A DNA stretch of 64,000 nt from Ravibacter sp964562455 (GCA_964562455.1 CAZLTN010000010.1:1-64000); one strand, 5' to 3'; counted from the first letter of the stretch, positions 9,010 to 19,537 are shown. The notes: generated by a model not told the origin, from the letters alone. Numbers and translations: made by a program.

Positions 9010-12000
9010 ATGAAAATCTCTATGTCTACCACGGGGAAGAAAACCCTCTTCCTCCTTTGTGTGTGGCTTTCGTGGGCTGGCAGCGCCTATCCCTCCTACG
9101 GAAGCAGTCCCGGGAGCACTCCGGGAAAGAATTCGACTGCCAATTTCGGGTCGAAGGAAAGAACTTCTGCGATGAAACCGGCGGCTGAGCGCACGGTTAC
9201 GGGAAAGGTTTCTGCTTCTGACGGAAGCGCTCTTCCCGGTGTGAATATCCTTTTGAAAGGAACGACGTCGGGAACAACTACGGACGCAGGCGGAAATTAT
9301 TCCATAAGAGTGGGAGATTCAGCCGGCCAGGTGCTTATTTTCTCATTTATAGGATACGCTTCACAGGAAGTGAACGTAGGAAGCAGTTCGATACTGAATG
9401 TAACCCTTGAAGAAAGCCAGGAAACTCTGAATGAGGTCGTTGTAACTTCTCTTGGTTTGAAAAGGGAAAAGCGGTCTCTGGGGTATAACATGTCTACCGT
9501 CAACTCCGACGAGTTACGGGCAGCGGGTGTTTCAAACCCCTTGAAAGCGATGGAAGGTAAGGTTACCGGTGTACAGATCAACAGCCTGACTTCGTCGCCG
9601 ACCTCTTCCGTTTTATTCAACATCCGTGGCGCTTCTTCGCTTGCGGGGATTATGAAAGGGAACAGTGGTAACATCAACAACAGCACCCAACCCCTGATCG
9701 TCCTCAACGGCGTGCCTCTGATGTCCAATACCGCCGCCACCTCAAACAGGGATCAAAATAACCCTGTCGGAATCGACGTAGGTAACTTTATGGCCTCGCT
9801 CAATCCTGAAGATATCGAAAGTATCTCAGTGTTGAAAGGAGCCAGCGCCGCTGCACTATACGGTTCTCAGGCTGGTAACGGGGTAATCCTTGTTACGACA
9901 AAATCGGGTGCGAACGCCAAAAAAGGAATCGGAATTTCTTTTAATACCGCGCTTTCTTTTGACAAAGGGTTCAGCTCTCCTCCCGTTCAGAGGACTTTCT
10001 TCCAGGGTGGTGAAGAAGGCGAGCCTTTGACTGCCGATAAAAAAGGATTGGGCTGGCACATAGATGACAAAAAGAATAATACTGTTCCGCTGTGGAGATG
10101 GAATATCGGAACACAGGCATGGGAGCAATCCATAATGGAAGCCCGGGGAGATAAAGACCCTTTGCAGGCATTCCTGCGGACCGGCGTTATGACCGACAAC
10201 AACATTGCGGTAACCGGAAATTATGACAAAGGCAATTACCGTCTCAATTTCGGTAACCTGATCCACAATGCAGTCGTTCCGGGTAACAAGACTAACCGTA
10301 CCAGTGTTTCGTTCGATTCCCAGTACAAGATAACCAAGGATGTTTCTGTTTCTTCCCAGGCGTCTTACTCGCGTACTTTCGTTCCGAACCAGTCAAACGT
10401 TTATGGTAAACGTGAAGACAACCCGCTGGCGCATGCCATGTCTATGCCGATCAACATGCCTAAAATGTCTGATTGGAAAAGCGCCAATACCTGGTTGACG
10501 GACTGGACAGGTACCTACCAGAATACTCCTTACTTGTCTAATCCCGGAGAAGCACGTCTCAGCCGCGTTAACGCCGCCGGCTTTGACAACGCAATCGGTA
10601 AAAACGGACCCTATTTCGCCGCTCAGAACATTATCAGGACCTATGCGAAAGATATCTTTTTCGGAAAGGCGCAACTGGACTGGAAACTGGCTACTCCCCT
10701 GCTTTTCACCCTTCGCTCCGGTTTGAGCCATGAAAGCTTCGCATTTGAGCGTAAAACCCCCTGGGGATCTGAAAGAGCGCAAAAAGGAGGTTATGAGCAA
10801 ATACAATCAAGCAATATTAACGTAAGAACCGATGCGTTGCTCGCCTATAATAACTACTTCCTTTCCGACAAGCTTTCTGTTGACGCAGTAGGTGGTTTTT
10901 CTTACAACTTCAGTGAGGCAAACAGCTCCAGTTTCGGAGGCAACGAACTGACCACACCCAATTCCTTCGGCTACGGGGCATTGACTCCGGCAGTAAGGCA
11001 GTCGGCCTCATTCAGCCGTGGCTATTCTTCAAGAAACTATGGCGCCTATGCAACGGCTACCTTCGGCTGGCAAAACATGCTTTATCTTGAATTGTCAGGC
11101 CGTAACGACTGGGTGGGTATTCTGAACCACGAAAAGGATAACCATTTCTATCCGGGAGCGTCTCTCAGCTGGATTGCATCTGAAACTATTAATATGGGAT
11201 CTGCCATCAACTTCTTAAAACTGAGAGGAGGTTACGCCGAAACAGGTTATGGCATTGGTACTCCGGTCAATCTCAACGCTTACGGCATTTCAAGCGCTAC
11301 CTGGGGTGGTGTAACAATGGGTACAGTAGGAGGTGACCTGGTGGACGCCAACATCAACCCTGAATTGAACGTAACCAAAGAAGTAGGTTTGGATTTCAGA
11401 GCGTTTAACAACCGCATCTCCGGTGAATTCACCGCGTATTCCAAAAACCACATCAACCAGATCCAGAACCTGCCGGTGGTAGGCTCTTCGGGATTCAGCT
11501 CTGTACTGACCAACATGGGATCGGTAAAATCTACCGGTATTGAAGCTTCTCTTACCGTAACTCCGGTTCGTACAAAAGACTGGGAGGTAAACGTAACCGG
11601 AAACATAACCACGTTCAAATCGATTATCGATGACCTGGATCCGCGTTTCGCAGAGAAATTCTATAGCTACCGCGGCTCAGCGATGTTGTCTTTGTTCAAA
11701 GGCTCAAGAGTAGGAGACCTTTATGCGGAATCTCCGATCGGGTACATCCAGACCGGGAAATACAAAGGGATGATGCTGACCGGTGTTGACGGTATTATCG
11801 AGGAATCGGTACGGACCACCGACTACATCAGGAAGAACGGGTACCTGGGCAACATGAACCCGAAAGCAATATATGGTTTCAATATCGATACCAAGTATAA
11901 AAACTTCCGTTTCAACGTAGTGTCCAGCCTCAGAGTCGGCGGCGTATTTATCTCTGAAACCCAGAAAATCATGATCGACGACGGTATGGCCGACCTCAAG

Positions 12001-12603
12001 CAGATTTATGGAGATAAGTACAATGAATACTGGACAGGCGGTCGTTTTGCAGGCGGGCTCTCAAGCATGCCTAACCCGGACGATATGTTTAAAGGAGAAG
12101 GTTTCGAGGACTACAGGGAAAAAATGCAGAACATTATGGGCCTGTATAACGGAGACCCGAGATATTTCGGATACTGGAATGCAGTATATGTTAACCCGAA
12201 CGTTGATCTGTCAACGCTTACACCGGAACAAAAACTCAGCCTGTCCGATGATCAGTATATCAGGAACGGGGACGATCCTACCAAGACAATTTACCTGAAC
12301 CCTTATGGAATGGAAGGTAATGAGCTTTGGTCCGGCGCTCAATTCAGGACTCACGACGCGACTTCTTTCAAAATCAAAGAAATCAACCTTACCTATTCGC
12401 TCGACAGGGCAATTGCTCAAAAAATCCGCTGCCAGGATATTTCTGTCACTGCATTTGCCAAAAACGTAATGTTCTGGGCGAAAAACAGGATGAATGAAGA
12501 CCCTGAAACTGCTTTCTACGATGGTCTTACCGGTATGGGTGTCTCTCAATTCGGTCTCCCTCCGATTCGTACAATGGGTGTGAAACTTGGGTTTACCTTC
12601 TAA
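9010..12603 (+). CDS. SusC/RagA-type TonB-dependent outer-membrane transporter
   Basis: 1197 residues. In order: signal peptide (about 1-30), a carboxypeptidase-D-like regulatory domain (VTGKVSASDGSALPGVNILLKG near residue 62), a TonB-box-like segment and the plug (VTSLGLKREKRSLGYN, then LNGVPL and SVLKGASAAALYGSQAGNGVI). A large beta-barrel follows, ending in an aromatic residue (LGFTF). It forms the pore of a SusCD glycan or peptide importer. The SusD-like lipoprotein gene follows 34 bp later. No glycosidase lies next to this pair, so the substrate cannot be inferred from neighbours. Confidence 0.95.
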   Translation: MKISMSTTGKKTLFLLCVWLSWAGSAYPSYGSSPGSTPGKNSTANFGSKERTSAMKPAAERTVTGKVSASDGSALPGVNILLKGTTSGTTTDAGGNYSIRVGDSAGQVLIFSFIGYASQEVNVGSSSILNVTLEESQETLNEVVVTSLGLKREKRSLGYNMSTVNSDELRAAGVSNPLKAMEGKVTGVQINSLTSSPTSSVLFNIRGASSLAGIMKGNSGNINNSTQPLIVLNGVPLMSNTAATSNRDQNNPVGIDVGNFMASLNPEDIESISVLKGASAAALYGSQAGNGVILVTTKSGANAKKGIGISFNTALSFDKGFSSPPVQRTFFQGGEEGEPLTADKKGLGWHIDDKKNNTVPLWRWNIGTQAWEQSIMEARGDKDPLQAFLRTGVMTDNNIAVTGNYDKGNYRLNFGNLIHNAVVPGNKTNRTSVSFDSQYKITKDVSVSSQASYSRTFVPNQSNVYGKREDNPLAHAMSMPINMPKMSDWKSANTWLTDWTGTYQNTPYLSNPGEARLSRVNAAGFDNAIGKNGPYFAAQNIIRTYAKDIFFGKAQLDWKLATPLLFTLRSGLSHESFAFERKTPWGSERAQKGGYEQIQSSNINVRTDALLAYNNYFLSDKLSVDAVGGFSYNFSEANSSSFGGNELTTPNSFGYGALTPAVRQSASFSRGYSSRNYGAYATATFGWQNMLYLELSGRNDWVGILNHEKDNHFYPGASLSWIASETINMGSAINFLKLRGGYAETGYGIGTPVNLNAYGISSATWGGVTMGTVGGDLVDANINPELNVTKEVGLDFRAFNNRISGEFTAYSKNHINQIQNLPVVGSSGFSSVLTNMGSVKSTGIEASLTVTPVRTKDWEVNVTGNITTFKSIIDDLDPRFAEKFYSYRGSAMLSLFKGSRVGDLYAESPIGYIQTGKYKGMMLTGVDGIIEESVRTTDYIRKNGYLGNMNPKAIYGFNIDTKYKNFRFNVVSSLRVGGVFISETQKIMIDDGMADLKQIYGDKYNEYWTGGRFAGGLSSMPNPDDMFKGEGFEDYREKMQNIMGLYNGDPRYFGYWNAVYVNPNVDLSTLTPEQKLSLSDDQYIRNGDDPTKTIYLNPYGMEGNELWSGAQFRTHDATSFKIKEINLTYSLDRAIAQKIRCQDISVTAFAKNVMFWAKNRMNEDPETAFYDGLTGMGVSQFGLPPIRTMGVKLGFTF

Positions 12604-12637
12604 TCGAAAGTAACGGCAATTTTAAAACGTTAAGATA

Positions 12638-14365
12638 ATGACCAAGAAATCAATAAAATATCTTGCTTTAGGCGCACTGTTCGTTTCGGGAATGGCCTGT
12701 GACGACCAGTTGCGGATAGACGAAAGGCAGACTTCCTTTGACGTCAACTACTTTACCTATTCACGTTACCAGCTGACAAGCGGTATCGTAAACGTGGCAA
12801 AGAGCTATGGTTCGGCGGTTACGGATGCTCCGAAAGGACAGGCTGCTCTTTACTTCATGGATTGCTACAGCAGTGACCAGATAGCCGGTTTCTATACGAA
12901 AACCGACCAGAACTGGGATTTCCAGGGAGCCAATGCTTATACTAACCAGTTGAGAACACTGGCTGCGATCAATACGCTCGCTACCAACGAAGACAACATG
13001 GCGAACGTAGCGGCATCCGACATCCTGAAATGCGTGATAGGAGCTTACCTCACCGAGAAATACGGAGACGTTCCTTTTACTGAGGCGGTACAGGGAAGGA
13101 CAGGAAACCTGTTCCCTAAATTTGATTCTCAGAAGGAAGTTTACGCAGCCATGTTCACCATGCTGGACAATGCGGTTTCTATCCTGTCAAATCCTTCCAG
13201 CAAAGGATTGCCGGCTGATCACGATGTATTGTTCAAAGGCGACAAAACTAAATGGCTGAAGTTTGCCAACTCGCTGAAGTTCCGCCTGATGGTTCACTCC
13301 TACGAAGCATTCAAAAAAGCCGGACGGGATCTGAGTGGTGAAATGCAGGCAATCGCAAGCGGTAACAATTACATGTCGGCCGTAGCTGACAACGCCGCCC
13401 TGGATTTTTCAGGATCTGAGGAGAACCAGGCATGGTACCTGCAAAGAAACTGGGGAACCGGCAACAACTTCACAGAGCAGAAACCCACCAAATACCTGAT
13501 CGATCAGATGGTCGCACTGGACGACCCCAGGATGTATGTGATCTTTGCACCGGTTTTGTCGCCGGTATCGAACAAAGCGACGCAGGTGACGGAAGATGTA
13601 AAAATCAACGGGTATACTTATCCCATCACGTATTATCCGAAGTCGCTCTACCAGGCATCTGAACTGGAAGCAGCCGGACGTGATCTCACTGGTAAAATCA
13701 CCTCGGTTCCTTACGAGATCGACGCTAAGTGGTTTGGGACGCCTAACCCGCTGAACGTACACCTCCAGTATGCCGGCTCGGGCCTGGCTGGAAGCAACAG
13801 CTTCTATGACAACCGTCGTATCACCGGGTTTTCAAAGCTGATTGCCGAAACAAAAGGCCCTGCTTTGAAAGCGGTATTAATGGAGGCTAGTGAAATGGCA
13901 TTCCTGCTCGCGGAAGCCCGTCAGAAAGGATGGATTTCTGCAGGAACTGTAAAAGGCTACTATGACAATGGCATTAAATTGTCGTTCCAAAGGTGGCAGA
14001 TACAGGACGGAACCAAGCCTGCAACTCACATCGGTTCCGATAAAATTGTCGATAACTTCGCTGCTTATTGCGATAAAGCAGGTGTGGCACTCGACGGGAC
14101 AGCCGCCGATCTTGACAAGATTGCACTTCAGAAATGGCTTTCTCTGCTGGTTACCAACCAGACAGAAGCTTATACTGATGTCAGAAGGACAGGAAAACCT
14201 GCTTTCGTTGGCGCTATAGCTCCTACTTTCTCGTCGTATGCCTATCCGCAGCGTTACGTCTACCCGTTAGACGAACGCAGCAACAACAAAGAGCAATATG
14301 ACGCCGCTGTATCCGCATTGGGAGGTAAAGATCTGCCTTCTTCCAAAATGTGGATACTTCAATAA
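12638..14365 (+). CDS. SusD/RagB-like nutrient-binding lipoprotein
   Basis: 575 residues with a lipoprotein signal (GMACDDQ, acylated Cys about 21). The all-helical SusD-like_2 pattern is visible (ILKCVIGAYLTEKYGDVPFTEA near residue 130, FLLAEARQKGW near residue 425, and the C-terminal VYPLDERSNNKEQY). It caps the adjacent SusC pore on the cell surface and binds the substrate. It is co-transcribed with susC and closed by a strong terminator at 14405-14444. Confidence 0.92.
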   Translation: MTKKSIKYLALGALFVSGMACDDQLRIDERQTSFDVNYFTYSRYQLTSGIVNVAKSYGSAVTDAPKGQAALYFMDCYSSDQIAGFYTKTDQNWDFQGANAYTNQLRTLAAINTLATNEDNMANVAASDILKCVIGAYLTEKYGDVPFTEAVQGRTGNLFPKFDSQKEVYAAMFTMLDNAVSILSNPSSKGLPADHDVLFKGDKTKWLKFANSLKFRLMVHSYEAFKKAGRDLSGEMQAIASGNNYMSAVADNAALDFSGSEENQAWYLQRNWGTGNNFTEQKPTKYLIDQMVALDDPRMYVIFAPVLSPVSNKATQVTEDVKINGYTYPITYYPKSLYQASELEAAGRDLTGKITSVPYEIDAKWFGTPNPLNVHLQYAGSGLAGSNSFYDNRRITGFSKLIAETKGPALKAVLMEASEMAFLLAEARQKGWISAGTVKGYYDNGIKLSFQRWQIQDGTKPATHIGSDKIVDNFAAYCDKAGVALDGTAADLDKIALQKWLSLLVTNQTEAYTDVRRTGKPAFVGAIAPTFSSYAYPQRYVYPLDERSNNKEQYDAAVSALGGKDLPSSKMWILQ

Positions 14366-14404
14366 GAATAAAGATTTAGTTAAGTAAGTTTGTATCGTTA
14401 ATTT

Positions 14405-14444
14405 GAAGACAGCGAGTTGGAGATTCCGGCTCGCTGCTTTTTTT
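14405..14444 (+). terminator. Intrinsic terminator of the susCD operon
   Basis: CAGCGAG (14410-14416) pairs with CTCGCTG (14430-14436). The inner TTGGA/TCCGG bases extend the stem to about 12 bp (with two G-U pairs) around a 3-nt loop. A C and seven T residues follow (14438-14444). This is the clearest terminator in the window. Confidence 0.85.
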
Positions 14445-14455
14445 GCCTGAATTCT

Positions 14456-14902
14456 ATGTGTATGATGGTCACAAGAACAGCAGCTCTTTTATCCTGCCTG
14501 ATCTTCTTCTCGTGCAGCAGTGAGACCCGGGAAAACCGGAACATTTACCATTTTACAGCATGCTCTTTTGTCTCAACCGCGATAGTCTTCCAGGTTCCGG
14601 GAGATCAGTCACAAAAACAGCGGGAAACCAGCATTATGTTACGCGGCGAAATGTGGAATAACTCCCGCCTGCTGTTAAGAAAAGATGAGCGGGACTATCT
14701 GTCACTGCCACTGAAAAAAGGCAACATCGATACTACTTTCAACATCCCGAACGAGGGCGAAGCATTCTCTTTTTATTTTCTTACGGACAGTCCCGGCTCT
14801 TTGGAATTAGCAGGGAACATACCTCTTGTAGAATCATTATTCGATATAAAAGAAACAGGTTCTGACCGAATAGGAAGTTTAGAATTGATCCTCAGACGTT
14901 AA
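14456..14902 (+). CDS. Small lipoprotein of unknown function
   Basis: About 148 residues. The N-terminus is a lipoprotein signal (LLSCLIFFSCSS), and the ATG at 14456, 14462 or 14465 fits better than an upstream start inside the terminator. The remainder is beta-rich (IYHFTACSF, LRGEMWNNSRLLL, FSFYFLTDS). The family is not recognised. It is 12 bp from the next small gene, which shows weak resemblance in the order of its strands, so the two probably form one unit. Confidence 0.6.
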   Translation: MCMMVTRTAALLSCLIFFSCSSETRENRNIYHFTACSFVSTAIVFQVPGDQSQKQRETSIMLRGEMWNNSRLLLRKDERDYLSLPLKKGNIDTTFNIPNEGEAFSFYFLTDSPGSLELAGNIPLVESLFDIKETGSDRIGSLELILRR

Positions 14903-14914
14903 CTCAAATTCCTG

Positions 14915-15409
14915 ATGAAGAAGGTCACAAAAATTTTACGCACCATACCTATACTGATTGGTATAATATTCGGAGCCTTATTAATCTCAATCCTGGGGAT
15001 AAGTGCTTTTTATGTAACCCGTATTGTGAGGGACGGTAAAAAGAACACCTATACTTTTCATGTGGATAGCGAGGATCGCCTGGTTAAGGGAATCTATATT
15101 CCTTCAAGGCATCGGAATTTCACGAACAGGATCGCAATTACTCTTAACGGAGAAACCTTCCAGGAATGCCAGCTAATACTAACTACTTCGGGACGTAATT
15201 CGACTGTTCGGGAAGGATACAGCACGCCGCGCAGAATATGGATTCCAAAAGGACAAATAAATATTAATTCTAACCTGTTGTTCGATTCATATAATGATGA
15301 AAATATAAGCGTAGTCATAAGACCGATCAGAAATGAACAGGAAGCAATCGGAGATTTGCAGATATCTGTAGCCTATCCCACAAGCCTTGTACATTTATTA
15401 TTTCCATAA
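14915..15409 (+). CDS. Single-pass membrane protein of unknown function
   Basis: 164 residues with one N-terminal membrane segment (residues about 10-33, IPILIGIIFGALLISILG) and a beta-rich extracytoplasmic part (YTFHVDSED, RIAITLNGETFQECQLILT). No family is recognised. It is likely translated with the upstream lipoprotein gene. Base composition is more AT-rich than in the neighbouring susCD genes, which may mark an accessory insertion. Confidence 0.6.
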   Translation: MKKVTKILRTIPILIGIIFGALLISILGISAFYVTRIVRDGKKNTYTFHVDSEDRLVKGIYIPSRHRNFTNRIAITLNGETFQECQLILTTSGRNSTVREGYSTPRRIWIPKGQININSNLLFDSYNDENISVVIRPIRNEQEAIGDLQISVAYPTSLVHLLFP

Positions 15410-15462
15410 ACGCCGGCTATACCGCCTTCACACCGACCGCCTTTATTTAATACCTGCCTGCT

Positions 15463-15535
15463 AACCTGTAATTACAGGTTTCCATATAGTCAAAATACAG
15501 GTTTTCCTGGATTGTCTCCCCTCCGTTGACAGGTT
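15463..15535. promoter_or_regulatory. Palindrome and three ACAGGTT repeats upstream of the T9SS cargo gene
   Basis: AACCTGTAATTACAGGTT at 15463-15480 is a perfect 18-bp palindrome. The half-site ACAGGTT recurs in direct orientation at 15497-15503 and 15529-15535. The cluster ends 30 bp before the start codon at 15565. The arrangement looks like a cooperative operator; the regulator is unknown. Confidence 0.45.
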
Positions 15536-15564
15536 AATTTTATCGTGATAAACCATAGCCAATC

Positions 15565-18500
15565 ATGATAAAGATTCTACCTTTTGCCGCGATTATTCTT
15601 TTCCTGTGTGCCTTCGACAGTACCAATGGGACACCTCCGGCAGGATCCTCCCCCTCTCTTAAAACGAATCGGGAGCTCTTCAAAAAAAAGCTTCTTTTTA
15701 TAGAAAATAAAGGACAACTGACGGACGCGGATGCAGGCCACACCGCTAATTCAGTCTTGTTTTATGCCGGTGACGCCGACGCGAAGGTATATGTCACCAA
15801 AACCGGTCTTCACTACCAGTTCTTAAAAGCAACCCTGCCTGGTAGCGGGCCGCAGGCTGAAAGTATGCCCCGTATACAGGCACATCGCTATTCGGTAAAC
15901 CTCAAAAATGCCAATCCAAACCCTGTTGTCAGGAAAGAAGCGGAGACTATATACACCGAGAGGCATCTCCGGCCGGGCGTTGAAGGTGACCTTATCGCCG
16001 GAAGCTACCGAAAAATCATCCTGGAAAACGTTTACCCCGGTATTGACTGGGTGCTCTATACTGACCGGCAGGACGAAGACAGTGAAAGCTTTAAATATGA
16101 TTTTATAGTAAAGCCGGGTGCCGACCCTTCACTTATACAGCTTGAAGTAGAGGATGCCGACGACACCTATATTGACGAAATCGGTGCAATGGTAATGAAA
16201 ACAAAGTTGGGTGAAGTGAAGGAGCTGCCCCCGGTAAGCTACTGCGATCACCTGACCGTACCTACGCAATTCAAGGAAATCAGAAAAAACCTGTACGGTT
16301 TCAGGATAGAACCATACGATACAAGCAAGACGCTGGTCATTGACCCGGAAATAAAATGGTTGACCTACTACACAGGCATAGGACTTACAAATGATATTGC
16401 TGATAATCCTGCCGGAAGCGCAACCGACGCAGAAGGAAACATATACATGATGGGCACTACCCTCAGCGCTACAGGTATTGCACACAATGGCTACCAGAAC
16501 AATTTAAACGGTCAGGCAAATGCATTCATAGTCAAATTCAACAGCAACGGGGAGCGTCTCTGGAGTACCTATTTCGGAGGCTCCGTTTATGAATTCGGCC
16601 ACTCGTGCGTGGTAGATCCCGCCGGGAATCTCTATTTTACCGGTAAAGCGCATAGTAACGATCTCCCTGCCACACCGGGGGCGCATCAAAGCGCCCTGTC
16701 CGATCACGGTGCATTACCCGTAGCAGAGGCTTATGATGTCTTTTTAGGAAAGATGAACGGATCCGGGGCATTGCTCTGGGCTACCTATTTCGGCGGAAAC
16801 CACTCAGACAAAGTGTATGGCTGCGCAACCGATGCAGGCGGAAACGTCTATATCTGCGGTGAAACCCGAAGCAATGACCTCCCTACCGACGCGACAAGCT
16901 TCCAAAAAAACTACAGCGGAAGCGAGGACCAGTTTCAATATGATGCTTTCCTGGCCAAATTCAGCTCGACCGGGGTATTCCAGTGGACAACCTACTACGG
17001 AGGCGCTTACCTGTTTGAACATGGGCACGCCTGCGCTACCGATACCGAAGGTAACGTCGTGATGGCCGGAAGAAGCTCCGGCGGGATCGGCACGACTCCG
17101 GAGGTCTTTCAAACTACCAACGGGGGCGGTGGAGGCGACGCCTTCCTGGCAAAATTCAGTACCAACGGAGAACGGATCTGGGCAACTTACCTGGGAGGAA
17201 GCGATTCTGATGAGGCCACAGCATGCACAACAGATCCCGATGGCAATATATACGTGGCAGGCAATACGGAAAGCGCAAATTTCCCCGTTTTACTACCATT
17301 TCAGAACACTTATGGCGGCGGCGATTTCTTTGGCGATGCGTTCCTCGCCAAATTCGATAAAACCGGCACCCTGCTCTGGAGCACCTACTATGGGGGAGAC
17401 GACGACGAGGACGTGACTTCCTGCACCGTCGACATGACCGGCAATGTCTACATAGCAGGAAGGACCAGGAGCCTCAACGGAATAGCATTTAATGGCTTTC
17501 TGGATGATAGAGGCCCCTATCAGAGAGGATTCGTAGTAAAATTCAACCCGGGAGGACGCGGTATATGGGGATCCTACATAGGCGGGGATTTTGCGGAAGT
17601 AGTCAAAAATGTCGCAACAGACCACAACAACAATCTCTACGTGATCGGCGCGACGGTCAGTAGCGACCTGGCGACGCCCGGCGCATTTAAAACCGAAAAT
17701 ACCTACGGTACAGAAGCCTATTTTATCGCCAAAATATTTGACGACACCAGTCTCCCCACGCCTGTCGTGTATGTAAATAAAAAGGCTACCGGCGCCAACA
17801 ACGGCACTTCCTGGGCCAACGCCTACACCAGCCTGCAGGATGCCCTTGCTTCCGTATGTTCCGGAGGAAACACCATCAACGAGCAAACCCAGATATGGGT
17901 GGCGACAGATACTTACTACCCTGACGCGGGTATAGGCCTGACCCCGGGAGACCGTGACCTTAGCTTTGAATTATGTAACAAATCGGCGGTTTACGGCGGT
18001 TTCAACGGTACCGAAAGTCACTTGTGGGAACGGAATGTGGATGCAAATCCTACGATACTGAGCGGCGATATCGACAAAAACGGCACCATGGACAATAACA
18101 ACAGCTTTGGTGTAGTATCCACCCGGTCCAATACGGTGACAGGTATCTTAGACGGCTTTACCATTACGCTGGGAAATGCCAATAAAGTAAACTGTTCTCC
18201 CTCTTCGAAGGGTTGTAACGGAGGCGGGCTGTTCATTCCATATGGAAGCAGTCCTGCGATACGGAACTCCCGCTTTATTAATAATAGTACAAGAGATGAC
18301 GGAGGCGGGATATTCAGCGACGGAGGCAACCTTCCCTTAAAAATTTCCAACTGTGTTTTTCAGCAGAACTCGTCAGAGGACGGAGGTGGCGGGCTATCTA
18401 TCTCCGGAGGCAGAACCATCATCATCAATAGCCTTTTCGCAGGAAATTCTACTTTGAGCTCATTCGGAGGAGGAGGGGGAATACATGGTTCCGGCGTATC

Positions 18501-19515
18501 CTATCTGAAGATTCTCAACACCACGATTGCCGGAAATGTTGTCGGAACATCCGACAACGGATCTTACGGAGGAGGTATTTCACTTCGGCTGCCCAAAGAT
18601 GTTATCATCAAAAATACTATTATCCAGGGTAACAGCAGCGGGATCAGGCTGCAGCATTCTTCCAATCCCGATACCCCTCCTTCCGAACCCGAAATTTCGT
18701 ATAGCCTGATCCAGGGATTAGACGGAACTTCAGGCACGGGCAATATTAATGGGAACACGGATCCGAAATTTAAAGATACCGGAGCAGGCGACTACCAACT
18801 GACCCCGGGCAGTCCCGTCGTCAACAAAGGAGACCCCGAAACCGGCAGGTACCTGTTTCCTGAAAATAATGGAAATACTCCCATAGACCTTGCGACAAAC
18901 GAACGCTTTTACGGCCCACGGATCGACATGGGCGCTTATGAATTGATCCATGAATCGGCGCTGCCGGTATCGCTCGCCACATTTACCGCCGCTCTGCAGG
19001 AAAACACAGCACTGCTTACCTGGCGCACTACAGAGGAAATCAACGCGTCGCACTTTGAAATACAGCGCAGTACAGACGCCCGGGCATTTGAAACTATAGG
19101 TACCGTAAAAGCGAAAGGCCGCAGCGAAGGAATACAGGCCTATTTCTTCACTGATTTTTTGCCTCTTATTGCCGGAATGGAGGAAATAAAATACTACCGT
19201 CTCCGTATCGTTGATTCGGATAATACTTTTACTTACTCCCCCATTGTTTCGGTACGACGAAAGAACACGATTGAAAGCGCCGGCGCCATTCTATATCCCA
19301 ATCCCGCCGCCCACAGGGTTTCACTCAAATCGGTAGGTTGGGACGAGATTAAAACCCTCAGGCTTTACAATCAGGCCGGACAGGAAATCTCTTATACCGT
19401 CGATCGGCTAAACCGTTCATTGATCGTCAGCCACCTCCCAACCGGCCTATACCTGTTACGGGTGGAAAAAACCGATAACCGTTCTCAGACATACAGGCTG
19501 GTAATCGGCAGATAG
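15565..19515 (+). CDS. Giant T9SS-secreted SBBP-repeat protein
   Basis: 1316 residues with a signal peptide. The N-terminal domain (FIENKGQLTD, about residues 45-265) is of the type that precedes SBBP repeats. Then come about eight SBBP beta-propeller repeats (residues 270-725, pattern LWSTYFGG...A.D..GN.Y..G). A polymorphic/right-handed beta-helix region with choice-of-anchor features follows (about 735-1130), then a fibronectin-like segment (LPVSLATF...ASHFEIQRS). The C-terminal T9SS type A sorting signal starts LYPNPAAHRVSLKS and ends TGLYLLRVEK. It is probably exported by the type IX system and attached to or released from the cell surface; adhesion is a guess. The ACAGGTT repeat cluster lies upstream. 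Confidence 0.85.
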   Translation: MIKILPFAAIILFLCAFDSTNGTPPAGSSPSLKTNRELFKKKLLFIENKGQLTDADAGHTANSVLFYAGDADAKVYVTKTGLHYQFLKATLPGSGPQAESMPRIQAHRYSVNLKNANPNPVVRKEAETIYTERHLRPGVEGDLIAGSYRKIILENVYPGIDWVLYTDRQDEDSESFKYDFIVKPGADPSLIQLEVEDADDTYIDEIGAMVMKTKLGEVKELPPVSYCDHLTVPTQFKEIRKNLYGFRIEPYDTSKTLVIDPEIKWLTYYTGIGLTNDIADNPAGSATDAEGNIYMMGTTLSATGIAHNGYQNNLNGQANAFIVKFNSNGERLWSTYFGGSVYEFGHSCVVDPAGNLYFTGKAHSNDLPATPGAHQSALSDHGALPVAEAYDVFLGKMNGSGALLWATYFGGNHSDKVYGCATDAGGNVYICGETRSNDLPTDATSFQKNYSGSEDQFQYDAFLAKFSSTGVFQWTTYYGGAYLFEHGHACATDTEGNVVMAGRSSGGIGTTPEVFQTTNGGGGGDAFLAKFSTNGERIWATYLGGSDSDEATACTTDPDGNIYVAGNTESANFPVLLPFQNTYGGGDFFGDAFLAKFDKTGTLLWSTYYGGDDDEDVTSCTVDMTGNVYIAGRTRSLNGIAFNGFLDDRGPYQRGFVVKFNPGGRGIWGSYIGGDFAEVVKNVATDHNNNLYVIGATVSSDLATPGAFKTENTYGTEAYFIAKIFDDTSLPTPVVYVNKKATGANNGTSWANAYTSLQDALASVCSGGNTINEQTQIWVATDTYYPDAGIGLTPGDRDLSFELCNKSAVYGGFNGTESHLWERNVDANPTILSGDIDKNGTMDNNNSFGVVSTRSNTVTGILDGFTITLGNANKVNCSPSSKGCNGGGLFIPYGSSPAIRNSRFINNSTRDDGGGIFSDGGNLPLKISNCVFQQNSSEDGGGGLSISGGRTIIINSLFAGNSTLSSFGGGGGIHGSGVSYLKILNTTIAGNVVGTSDNGSYGGGISLRLPKDVIIKNTIIQGNSSGIRLQHSSNPDTPPSEPEISYSLIQGLDGTSGTGNINGNTDPKFKDTGAGDYQLTPGSPVVNKGDPETGRYLFPENNGNTPIDLATNERFYGPRIDMGAYELIHESALPVSLATFTAALQENTALLTWRTTEEINASHFEIQRSTDARAFETIGTVKAKGRSEGIQAYFFTDFLPLIAGMEEIKYYRLRIVDSDNTFTYSPIVSVRRKNTIESAGAILYPNPAAHRVSLKSVGWDEIKTLRLYNQAGQEISYTVDRLNRSLIVSHLPTGLYLLRVEKTDNRSQTYRLVIGR

Positions 19516-19537
19516 TTACTTTTTGCGTTTCTTTTCT

